NCBI RefSeq assembly: GCF_011046735.1
Contig: NZ_CP049258.1
Coordinates: 6,342,001 to 6,406,000, forward strand
Direction of reading: 5' to 3'
Origin: Nordella sp. HKS 07
GTDB lineage: Bacteria > Pseudomonadota > Alphaproteobacteria > Rhizobiales > Aestuariivirgaceae
Length of the DNA stretch: 64,000 nt
The notes below the pieces were generated by a model. The model did no database searches and was not told where the DNA came from. It saw nothing but the letters and a program-made list of their open reading frames with translations. Both the position numbers and the translations under genes were made by a program. Of this stretch, positions 35,747 through 42,908 are shown piece after piece; within the stretch, counting starts at the first letter, position 1, and each line of letters starts with the position of its first letter.

Positions 35747-36499
35747 CTAATTTATTGAATTCAGGAAGCTAATTACAACTTCCTTGTGCTGCCGATCACC
35801 TACCGCGTTCATGTGATTGCGCCGTGCCAGCGTGACGCCGCGGGCACCCGGAATGGCCGCGACCAATGGGTCGACCTTGCCGGCGATTTCATCCATCTCG
35901 CCCGCCACCACCAGTACGGGCACATGGATCTGGCCGAGCTCGGCCAAAGTGATCTTCTGGCGCGACGCGCGCATGCAGGCGGCAAGCGCCTTGAGATCCC
36001 CTTTGGTCTGTTCGGCGAAGACGCGGAACGTTCTGGCGGACGGATCGGTGACGCTGTCGGCGGACGGCGCCTCCAGCGCCCGGGCGATGGGCTCGGCCCC
36101 GCCGACGCCGCGGATCATGTTCTCGGCCAAGCCGGAGAGCACCGCGGCGATCACCCGCTCGGGATGGTTGAGGGTAAGAAAAGCCGCGATACGCGCGCCC
36201 ATCGAATAGCCCATGACCCGCACCTTGGGCAGCCCCAGATGGTCGACCAGCCGCCGGGCATCCTCGGCCATTTCAGGGGCCGGATAGCCGGCCGGATCAT
36301 AGAGCTTGCCGCTCTCGCCATGGCCGCGATTATCGAAGGTGATCGTCTGGTAGCCCACCTCGTTGAGCGACTTGACCCACCCCGTGTCGATCCAGTTGAC
36401 GCGGGCGTTCGATGCGAAGCCATGGATCAGCAGGACCGGCGGTCCTTCGCCGGAGACTTCATAGGCGATATCGACGATGTCGGAACGGAAACTTGGCAT
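35747..36499 (-). CDS. alpha/beta hydrolase
   Basis: 250 residues. HGFASNARVNW follows the oxyanion strand, the nucleophile elbow is GYSMGA with Ser at about residue 98, the acid is in AGEMDEIAG and the His in RRNHMNAVGD. A soluble, lid-containing esterase- or lactonase-like enzyme of unknown substrate. Convergent with the enoyl-CoA hydratase-like gene; no operon partner. Confidence 0.88.
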   Translation of the reverse strand: MPSFRSDIVDIAYEVSGEGPPVLLIHGFASNARVNWIDTGWVKSLNEVGYQTITFDNRGHGESGKLYDPAGYPAPEMAEDARRLVDHLGLPKVRVMGYSMGARIAAFLTLNHPERVIAAVLSGLAENMIRGVGGAEPIARALEAPSADSVTDPSARTFRVFAEQTKGDLKALAACMRASRQKITLAELGQIHVPVLVVAGEMDEIAGKVDPLVAAIPGARGVTLARRNHMNAVGDRQHKEVVISFLNSIN

Positions 36500-36544
36500 T
36501 TGTCCTCATGCTTTGCGAAGGGCGCAACATATGCTATTCGCGCC

Positions 36545-36594
36545 GAGTGCGCTTCCCGCCAAAGTTACTCGACTTTGGCGATAAGGAAACGCTC
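36545..36594. repeat. palindromic repeat, type B copy
   Basis: GAGTGCGCTTCC...CGCCAAAGT and ACTTTGGCG...GGAAACGCTC pair around a short loop; same inner core as the other family members. Lies in the promoter region between two divergent genes (alpha/beta hydrolase and zf-CHCC). Confidence 0.82.
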
Positions 36595-36636
36595 CAGGAT
36601 ATATGTATTCGATCACGACTACTTCAGGGATGCATC

Positions 36637-36882
36637 ATGGCGTCGGGCTCAACACCGCATTTTCAGAACAGCGACGGCGTGCCGGCGATCGAGATCGGCA
36701 CCAAGGAATTCATGTGCGTCGGCGCCAAGCCGCCCTTCGATCACCCGCATATCTTTATTGATATGGGCGCGGACACCGAAACCGTCTGTCCCTACTGCTC
36801 GACGCTCTACAAATATGATCCGAGCCTTGCCGCGACGGCCTCGCGGCCGGCAAACGCCCTGTGGACCGACGAAGCCGCCTGA
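36637..36882 (+). CDS. zf-CHCC zinc-finger protein (NDUFS6-like)
   Basis: 81 residues from the ATG at 36637 (MASGSTPHFQNSDG), with AGGGA upstream. Zinc ligands C...H...CxxC: EFMCVGAKPPFDHPHIFIDM and ETVCPYCSTLYKY. The family is the bacterial counterpart of the mitochondrial complex I subunit NDUFS6 and is near-universal in alphaproteobacteria. Unusually, the last codons and stop (EAA, TGA) fall inside a dispersed repeat (36872-36911) also present at 44342-44381, so the C-terminus appears shaped by a repeat insertion. Confidence 0.9.
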   Translation: MASGSTPHFQNSDGVPAIEIGTKEFMCVGAKPPFDHPHIFIDMGADTETVCPYCSTLYKYDPSLAATASRPANALWTDEAA

Positions 36883-37025
36883 TTTCAGGAGCTTCGCGTT
36901 CAGCACCCTAGCGCGGGATGCGAAAAAGTGGGCACCGGTTTTTCGCAAGAATCCCGCGCTAACATATAAGAATCGATCACGTTTATGAGTTTGGATTGAC
37001 TCAATCCAAACTCATCGTGATCTAG
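36872..37025. repeat. composite of three CTAG-linked palindromic repeats
   Basis: Three units in a row. 36872-36911 is a 40-base half element matching 44342-44381 at 37 positions and ending in CTAG. 36910-36960 has arms AGCGCGGGAT / ATCCCGCGCT with CGAAAAAGTGGGCACCGG inside, a common rhizobial type. 36975-37022 has arms GATCACG...ATGAGTTTGGATT / AATCCAAACTCATCGTGATC, with CTAG following at 37022-37025. Confidence 0.85.
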
Positions 37026-37045
37026 GCGGCATTGTTCTCTGCTGA

Positions 37046-37171
37046 CTATTGAGGAGCGGAAGCTTGCGTGACCATGCCCTGATCGAGTCTGCTCGTTCCC
37101 GGCGCGCAAGCTGAGCAGCCAGCGAGCACCGTCAAACCGAGAATGGCAATGAGGCGGCTGAGCGTGAGCAT
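37046..37171 (-). CDS. small putative lipoprotein
   Basis: 41 residues from the ATG at 37171. Leader MLTLSRLIAILGLTVLAGC carries a good lipobox (L-A-G-C), giving a mature peptide of about 23 residues, SACAPGTSRLDQ onwards. No family recognised. It resembles the short entericidin-like or lysis-type lipoproteins only in size. Lies between a repeat composite and the divergent GNAT gene; could be a chance reading frame. Confidence 0.45.
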   Translation of the reverse strand: MLTLSRLIAILGLTVLAGCSACAPGTSRLDQGMVTQASAPQ

Positions 37172-37247
37172 GCTGTCGTAAACTGTCACTGCCCCTTGCC
37201 ATTGTCCAGCTTGATTTGACAGAGCTGAAACGGCACGTTCGTGGGGC

Positions 37248-37727
37248 ATGATGGAGATCAGGGAATATCGCGAGAGTGATCAGGACCGCCTGCTCGCATT
37301 GATTCGCGAATTGCAGGCGCATGAGGTCGTTCTCTATGACAGGATGAAGCCTGAGTCCGAGATGGGCATCTGGTATATCGATTTCCTCAAGAAGCAATGC
37401 GCCGAGGATGAGGGAGTTATCCTGATCGCCGAGGAGAACGGGCTGGCGCTCGGCTATGCCGTGATCCTCACCCGGGCGGTCGAGGACGGTGCGGGGGACG
37501 AAGTCGCCTATGATTACGCCTATATCGTCGATCTGGTGGTGGCGCGGGAAGCGCGCCGGCGCGGTATCGGCCGCCTACTTCTGGCCGAATGCGAGCGCCG
37601 CGCCGGTGAAGCCGGCCGTGAAGATCTGCGCATCACCGTGCTCGCTGCCAATCGCGGCGCCCATGAGCTCTACCGTTCCCTCGGCTTCGACGATCTGCTG
37701 GTCGATATGCGCAAGCGCCTGACATGA
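37248..37727 (+). CDS. GNAT-family N-acetyltransferase
   Basis: 159 residues (MMEIREYRESDQDRLLALIR; a second ATG is the next codon). Acetyl-CoA binding loop in VVAREARRRGIGRLLLAECE, with the C-terminal strand YRSLGFDDLLVDMRKRL. Substrate unknown. Stop overlaps the YcaQ-like start by 4 nt (ATGA), so the three genes 37248-39468 form a coupled operon. Confidence 0.9.
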   Translation: MMEIREYRESDQDRLLALIRELQAHEVVLYDRMKPESEMGIWYIDFLKKQCAEDEGVILIAEENGLALGYAVILTRAVEDGAGDEVAYDYAYIVDLVVAREARRRGIGRLLLAECERRAGEAGREDLRITVLAANRGAHELYRSLGFDDLLVDMRKRLT

Positions 37728-38938
37728 AGAACGACACCCTCTCCAATCTCCAGGCACGCCGCCTGGCGCTCGTCGCGCAAGGTTTCGGCAATCCAAAGCG
37801 CGAGGGCATCGCCAACTGGACCCGTATCGATCAGGCCGTCCGGCGCATGAACCTCCTGCAGATCGACAGCGTGAATGTGCTGGTGCGCTCGCATTATCTC
37901 CCGGTCTTCGCGCGCGCCGGCCATTATAGCCACGACACGCTCGACCAGCGCACCTTCGGCAGGCGCAAGCGGCGCTTCTTCGAGTACTGGGCGCATGAGG
38001 CGAGCTTCCTTCCGCTCGAGCTCTATCCGCTCCTGCGCTGGAAGATGGAGCGCGCGCTCGACAACAAAGGCGAGCACCGCTTCCTCGAGAAGTTCGGCCG
38101 CGAACAGAAGGCCTATGTCGATGAGGTGCGTGATTTCGTGAAGGCCAACGGCCCGACCGCGGTGAGCGATCTGCCCGATCCCGGCGGGCGCACCGGAAAC
38201 TGGTGGGGCTGGAACAAGGGCAAGATCGCACTCGAATATCTCTTCCATACCGGCGAGGTGACGGCGGCGACGCGGCGTGTCTTCGAGCGACTCTATGACC
38301 TGCCCGAGCGCGTGCTGCCGCCTGAGACGCTTAACACGCCATCCGTGCCGGAGGCGGATGCGGTGCGGCGGCTGATCGACCTTTCGGCGCAATCGCTCGG
38401 TGTGGCGAGCGAGGCGGATCTGCGCGATTATTTCCGCCTGCCGGTCGATGCCTTCAAGCAGGCACTGCCGTCGCTCGTCGAGGACGGCACGCTTTTGCCT
38501 GTCAAGGTCGAGGGCTGGACGATCAAGGCGTTCCGACATCGCGATACCGGCGCGCCGCGCAAGGCTGGCGCCAATACACTGCTCTCACCCTTCGACCCGC
38601 TGGTGTGGGAGCGCTCGCGCGCCGAGCGCCTGTTCGGGTTCCGCTACCGGATAGAAATCTATACGCCGGGGCCGAAGCGCGTTTACGGCTATTATGTGCT
38701 CCCCTTCCTCGAGGGTGACCAGCTCACCGCCCGCTTCTGTCTCAAGGCCGATCGTCAGGCAGGCATCCTGCGGGTGAACGCAGCCCATGGCGAGGATGGC
38801 TTCGATGCGGTGCGAACTGCCGCGGCGGCCGCTCCCGAACTCCGGCGGATGGCTGGGTGGCTCGGCCTTGCCGATGTCGAGGCAGCTCCGCATGGTTCGC
38901 TCGCCAAAGCGCTGCGCCAGGCATTGAAGCGATCATGA
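37724..38938 (+). CDS. YcaQ/AlkZ-family winged-helix DNA glycosylase-like protein
   Basis: 404 residues with three predicted winged-helix modules (HTH_42 family). The N-terminal RRMNLLQIDSVNVLVRSHYL carries the QxD motif (Gln46-Asp48) proposed as catalytic in E. coli YcaQ; YWAHEASFLPLELYPLLRWK and LLSPFDPLVWERSRAERLFG are family blocks. Family members unhook interstrand crosslinks or remove bulky alkyl purines. Flanked and coupled (ATGA overlaps) to two GNAT genes, which suggests an operon handling genotoxic or antibiotic stress; this is inference. Confidence 0.88.
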   Translation: MKNDTLSNLQARRLALVAQGFGNPKREGIANWTRIDQAVRRMNLLQIDSVNVLVRSHYLPVFARAGHYSHDTLDQRTFGRRKRRFFEYWAHEASFLPLELYPLLRWKMERALDNKGEHRFLEKFGREQKAYVDEVRDFVKANGPTAVSDLPDPGGRTGNWWGWNKGKIALEYLFHTGEVTAATRRVFERLYDLPERVLPPETLNTPSVPEADAVRRLIDLSAQSLGVASEADLRDYFRLPVDAFKQALPSLVEDGTLLPVKVEGWTIKAFRHRDTGAPRKAGANTLLSPFDPLVWERSRAERLFGFRYRIEIYTPGPKRVYGYYVLPFLEGDQLTARFCLKADRQAGILRVNAAHGEDGFDAVRTAAAAAPELRRMAGWLGLADVEAAPHGSLAKALRQALKRS

Positions 38939-39468
38939 CCCAAGACGACATAATGACTGGAAGGCTCGTGCTGCGGCTCCTTCCGCACGCAGCACTCATC
39001 GCGACCGAAGCGGGCGATATCGATGAAGCTGCCCGTCTCCTGGATCTCAAGCTTCCCGCAGACTGGACGGATGTCGCCGCGCTCGCCAAGCGCCGTCTCG
39101 TACAGTTGGCCGAGGAGCCGGATTATCGTCCCTGGGCGATACGCGCCATTGCCTTGCGGGAAACCGGCGAGGCCGTTGGTTATGTCAATTTCCACGGATG
39201 CCCGGCGCATCATGAGATGGCCGGGCGCGACGCTTGCGCCGAATTCGGTTATACGATCTTCGAGAAATACCGCCGCCGGGGTTATATCGAGGAAGCGGTG
39301 CGGGCCTTGATGGATTGGGCGAAACAGCGCGGCGCCCGCTATTTCATCTTTTCCGTCGCCCCCGACAATGCGGCCTCTCATGGCCTTGCCGTCAAGCTCG
39401 GCGCCCGCAAGATCGGCGTCCAGATCGACGAGGAGGATGGGCCGGAAGACGTGTTGCTGCTGAGTTGA
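38935..39468 (+). CDS. GNAT-family N-acetyltransferase (RimJ/RimL-like)
   Basis: 177 residues from the ATG at 38935, overlapping the YcaQ-like stop (ATGA). LVLRLLPHAALIATEAGDID start, EFGYTIFEKYRRRGYIEEAV acetyl-CoA loop and SHGLAVKLGARKIG near the end are typical of RimJ-like acetyltransferases, which modify N-termini or small amines. Third gene of the operon. Substrate unknown. Confidence 0.88.
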   Translation: MTQDDIMTGRLVLRLLPHAALIATEAGDIDEAARLLDLKLPADWTDVAALAKRRLVQLAEEPDYRPWAIRAIALRETGEAVGYVNFHGCPAHHEMAGRDACAEFGYTIFEKYRRRGYIEEAVRALMDWAKQRGARYFIFSVAPDNAASHGLAVKLGARKIGVQIDEEDGPEDVLLLS

Positions 39469-39503
39469 GGGGACGGCACATGCGGCCGTCCCTCGGGGTC
39501 ATC

Positions 39504-40904
39504 TCAGATCGCCTTCTCGCGCACGAGCTCGTCCGTCACCTTGGAGATCGCCGCCCCCAGCGTGTCGACGACGAAATCCACCTCCTGCTTCGTGATGATG
39601 AGCGGCGGCGAGAGCACGTCGAGATGGCCGATCGGGCGCACGAACAACCCATGCGCCTCGCATTCATTCGAGATGCGCTTGGATATGTTCACCTCGTCGG
39701 GAAGCTTCTCTCTCGTCCTCTTGTCGGCCACATATTCGAGACACATCATCAACCGGCGGCCGCGCACGTCGCCGACGATCGGCAAGGCGCCGAGCTCACC
39801 GAGGCGCTGCTCGAGATAGTCGCCGACGCGCGCCGCATTGCCGCACAGATCCTCGCGCTCGATGATCTCGATATTCTTGAGCGCCACGGCGCAGGCGACC
39901 GGATGGCCGGAATAAGTGTAGCCATGGGTGAACCAGGCGTCGACGTCGGGCGCGCTGATCACCTCATGCACCTGGTCGGAGAAGAGCACCGCGGACAGCG
40001 GCACATAGCCGGAGGTCAGCCCTTTCGCCGTGACGATAATGTCGGGCACGATGCCGAATTCGGCTTGTGAGGCGAACATGTGGCCAACCCGGCCGAAGGC
40101 CGTCACAACCTCATCGGCGATGAAGAGGATGCCGTTGTCGCGGCAGAGCTTGCTCATGCGCGGCAGATAGTTGGGCGGCGGCATGGTGACGCCGCCGGAG
40201 GCTTGCGCCGGCTCGGCGATGAAAACCGCAATGTTCTCGGCCCCGAGCGTCTCGATTTTCTGGCGGAATTCCTCGACCAGGAAGTCGCTGAATTCGCTGA
40301 GGCTCATGCCGTCGGGCCGGCGATAAGGATAAGGCGCCGAGAGGTGGTGGACGAGATCCTGCACATAGCGGAAATGCGGTGATTGATCGCCGTCGCGCAT
40401 GCCCACTGTCATGCCGAGAAAGGTCGAGCCGTGATAGGAGTTCTTGCGCGAGATGATGTATCTGCGCGCGCTCTCGCCACGGCGCGACTGATAGTAATGG
40501 GCGAGCCTAATCGCCGTATCGATGCCGCAGGAGCCCGAGGTCGCGAAAGTCACATGGTTGAGGCCCTCTGGAGCCAGCGAGGCGAGCTTGGCGGCGAGTT
40601 CGGCGGCGGGCGCGTTGGTGACGTCGACAAAAGTGGTCGTATAGCAGAGCTGCAGGGCCTGCTCGGCCATCGCCTGGGCGATTTCCTTGCGGCCATAGCC
40701 GGCATTGACGCACCACATGCCGCCGATGCCGTCGAAATAGCGCCGTCCCTGCGCATCCTTCACATAACAGCCTTCGCCCTCAACCAGAACAAGCGACCCC
40801 TCCTCCCTGAAACTGTCGAAATGCGTGTAGGGATGGAGGAAATGGTCGTGGTCCTTCTGCCAGAGGTCATCCGGATTGAAGCGGTTGCTAGCCCGTTGAA
40901 GCAT
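39504..40904 (-). CDS. class III PLP-dependent aminotransferase (omega-transaminase type)
   Basis: 466 residues. Fold type I: PLP Lys294 in VTAKGLTSGY, Asp264 in FIADEVVTAFGR, substrate-side SGSCGIDTAIRLAHYY and YTYSGHPVACA. The sequence type fits beta-alanine/putrescine/taurine-pyruvate transaminases of subgroup III; exact amine donor unknown. Unusual SGSCGIDTA replaces the frequent SGSEAVDTA. A palindrome 21 bp upstream (40925-40934) may be a TetR-type operator, though no regulator gene is adjacent. Confidence 0.9.
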   Translation of the reverse strand: MLQRASNRFNPDDLWQKDHDHFLHPYTHFDSFREEGSLVLVEGEGCYVKDAQGRRYFDGIGGMWCVNAGYGRKEIAQAMAEQALQLCYTTTFVDVTNAPAAELAAKLASLAPEGLNHVTFATSGSCGIDTAIRLAHYYQSRRGESARRYIISRKNSYHGSTFLGMTVGMRDGDQSPHFRYVQDLVHHLSAPYPYRRPDGMSLSEFSDFLVEEFRQKIETLGAENIAVFIAEPAQASGGVTMPPPNYLPRMSKLCRDNGILFIADEVVTAFGRVGHMFASQAEFGIVPDIIVTAKGLTSGYVPLSAVLFSDQVHEVISAPDVDAWFTHGYTYSGHPVACAVALKNIEIIEREDLCGNAARVGDYLEQRLGELGALPIVGDVRGRRLMMCLEYVADKRTREKLPDEVNISKRISNECEAHGLFVRPIGHLDVLSPPLIITKQEVDFVVDTLGAAISKVTDELVREKAI

Positions 40905-40924
40905 GATTTTCCCTCTATTTTGAT

Positions 40925-40934
40925 TGAACGTTCA
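40925..40934. promoter_or_regulatory. TetR-type palindromic operator candidate
   Basis: Perfect palindrome TGAACGTTCA inside ATTGAACGTTCATTCAAT, 21 bp before the aminotransferase start, in a locally AT-rich stretch. Tandem TGAA/TTCA half-sites are typical of TetR/AcrR operators. The regulator is not encoded next to it. Confidence 0.4.
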
Positions 40935-41157
40935 TTCAATATAAAAGCGCGACAAAGGGCGCTTCCCCTGTCTCTGGCACTGTAGCCCAGGCCGCTCATT
41001 GGCGCCAAGCCCATGCCTGTGCAGGTGCGAGACAGCCTAGTCCACGATCATACCGTATTTTTCTCCGTGCACAGATTAACCGGCGAGAGTCCGGTTTCGG
41101 GTGGATGTCGGGGGCCCTTTCCCCCAGATTGAGATCACGCAACGAGGAGTACTCACC

Positions 41158-41712
41158 ATGATACTGGACTCGCTCTCATCGACCGCCACCCAAGTCCCGA
41201 CTGACAGCGGCGCTGAGACCGTTACCTACGCCTTCGGGCAATCGACGCTCGGTCATGTCCTTGTGGCCAGAAGCAGCACAGGCATTTGCGCCATTCTCAT
41301 CGGCAGCGATCGCACAAGGCTCGCGGCCGACCTGCGCAGCGACATTCCCGACGCGCATGCCGCCGAGAGCGATGCCCTGCTCGCCGGCGACATCATGGCT
41401 GTCGTCGCGATGATCGAAGCACCCGGCAAGCCGATCGAACTGGTTCTCGATCTCAAAGGGAGCGATTTCGAGATCGCGGTCTGGCAGGCCCTGCGCGCGA
41501 TTCCGGCAGGACGGACCATGAGTTATTCCGCTCTCGCCGAGGCGATCGGCAAGAAGGGCATGGCGCGCGAGGTCGGCGAAGCCTGCGCCGCCAACCGGAT
41601 CGCCGTCGCGGTGCCCTGTCATCGCGTGCTGCGCAAGGACGGCTCGATCTCCGGCTATCGCTGGGGCGTACACCGCAAACGTTTGCTGCTGCAGAAGGAA
41701 GGCGCGTTGTGA
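41158..41712 (+). CDS. methylated-DNA-[protein]-cysteine S-methyltransferase (Ada C-terminal / Ogt type)
   Basis: 184 residues from the ATG at 41158, with GAGGAG upstream. Contains the acceptor motif PCHRV (Cys154) preceded by FEIAVWQALRAIPAGRTMSY and AREVGEACAANRIAVAV. The N-terminal Ada regulatory domain (Zn Cys cluster, AraC part) is absent, so this is the repair half alone. Repairs O6-methylguanine by suicide transfer. Coupled to the next gene by a GTGA overlap, a 2OG-Fe(II) oxygenase, suggesting an alkylation-damage operon. Confidence 0.92.
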   Translation: MILDSLSSTATQVPTDSGAETVTYAFGQSTLGHVLVARSSTGICAILIGSDRTRLAADLRSDIPDAHAAESDALLAGDIMAVVAMIEAPGKPIELVLDLKGSDFEIAVWQALRAIPAGRTMSYSALAEAIGKKGMAREVGEACAANRIAVAVPCHRVLRKDGSISGYRWGVHRKRLLLQKEGAL

Positions 41713-42434
41713 CCGACACCCTGCCCGCATCTCTGGCGCAACGTGTCGCCCAGCGCGACTGGTCCGCTATTTCCCGGGAGCTCGACAGCCATGGTGCGGC
41801 GGTCGTCTCCCGGCTCCTGAGCCCGCAGGATTGCGAAAAACTGGCCGCCAGCTACGACAAGGGCGAGCAGTTCCGCAGCCACATCATTATGAGCCGGCAT
41901 GGGTTCGGGCGCGGCGAGTACAAATACTTCGCCTATCCCCTGCCTGGTATCGTCGCCCCCTTGCGCACCGGCCTCTATTCTCCCCTGGCGCGCATCGCCA
42001 ATCGCTGGAACGAAGCGCTCGGCGACGCCGTGCGCTATCCTGACACGCATACCGCCTATCTCGAGCGCTGCCACGAGGCCGGACAGAAGCGGCCCACCCC
42101 GCTTCTGCTGCAATATGGCGAAGGTGACTACAATTGCCTGCATCAGGACCTCTATGGCGACCATGTCTTCCCGCTTCAGGTCGCCATTCTATTGTCCGAG
42201 CCGGGCCGCGACTTCACCGGCGGCGAATTCGTGCTGACCGAGCAGCGCCCACGCATGCAGTCGCGCGCCGAGGTGGTGCCGCTCAGCCAAGGCGACGGCG
42301 TAATCTTTCCCGTGCATCACCGCCCCGTTCAGGGCACGCGCGGCGTCTATCGGGTCAATCTGCGTCACGGTGTGAGCCGATTGCGCTCCGGTCGGCGCCA
42401 CACCCTCGGCATCATCTTCCACGACGCGAAATGA
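41709..42434 (+). CDS. 2OG-Fe(II) oxygenase
   Basis: 241 residues from GTG at 41709 overlapping the methyltransferase stop by 4 nt. Double-stranded beta-helix with H145-x-D147 (CLHQDLYGDHVFPLQVAILL), distal His in IFPVHHRPV (203/204) and the 2OG-binding Arg in YRVNLRHGVS. It is of the COG3826-like type rather than classical AlkB. Coupling with a methyltransferase suggests oxidative dealkylation or an alkylation-response role; this is inference from position. Stop abuts that of the convergent HIT gene (TGATCA). Confidence 0.85.
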   Translation: MTDTLPASLAQRVAQRDWSAISRELDSHGAAVVSRLLSPQDCEKLAASYDKGEQFRSHIIMSRHGFGRGEYKYFAYPLPGIVAPLRTGLYSPLARIANRWNEALGDAVRYPDTHTAYLERCHEAGQKRPTPLLLQYGEGDYNCLHQDLYGDHVFPLQVAILLSEPGRDFTGGEFVLTEQRPRMQSRAEVVPLSQGDGVIFPVHHRPVQGTRGVYRVNLRHGVSRLRSGRRHTLGIIFHDAK

Positions 42435-42908
42435 TCAAGGCATGGCCAGGCTACGCCGAACGGCCTCCGCGACATTGCGCTGATCAGCTTCCGGCAGCGC
42501 CGGGAATTCGCGGCTGAAGAAACGCTCGAAACCGTCCGGCATCTTCTCGGAAACAATCTCGCCGCGGATCATCTGGCTGTTGAGGGCGTCACCGTCTCTA
42601 TGGGCGGCCAGATGGACATGGAGATGCGCCACCCCATCGCCGAAAATATAGACATAGACCAGCGGCGCGCCGGTCGCTTGCTTCAACGCCCGGCAGGTTC
42701 TGGCGATCACAGCGCCGAAACTCTGTGCCTCGGGGCCGTCGAGATCGGCGATGGTCGGAATGTGGCGCAACGGTTCCAGATAAGCGAAACCCAGCACCTC
42801 GGCATCGAGCGAGATGGTCACGCGCCAGAACTCGTCGCGCCACACCTCGAGACGGTGGAGCTGGGCGTCGCCCGCCTCTTTGCGGCAGATGATGCAGCCG
42901 TCGCTCAT
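42435..42908 (-). CDS. HIT-family hydrolase/transferase
   Basis: 157 residues from the ATG at 42908, which overlaps the aminotransferase stop (ATGA). Zinc-binding CIIC near the N-terminus and the histidine triad HLHVHLAAH (His95, 97, 99). Members hydrolyse nucleoside phosphoramidates or dinucleoside polyphosphates; the exact substrate is unknown. The coupling to a glutamate-semialdehyde-like aminotransferase is unusual. Confidence 0.9.
   Translation of the reverse strand: MSDGCIICRKEAGDAQLHRLEVWRDEFWRVTISLDAEVLGFAYLEPLRHIPTIADLDGPEAQSFGAVIARTCRALKQATGAPLVYVYIFGDGVAHLHVHLAAHRDGDALNSQMIRGEIVSEKMPDGFERFFSREFPALPEADQRNVAEAVRRSLAMP

Noticed and set aside
30024-37025. CRISPR array from clustered repeats
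   Set aside because: Repeat units are few, different from each other, palindromic over their full length and lack regular spacers or cas genes.
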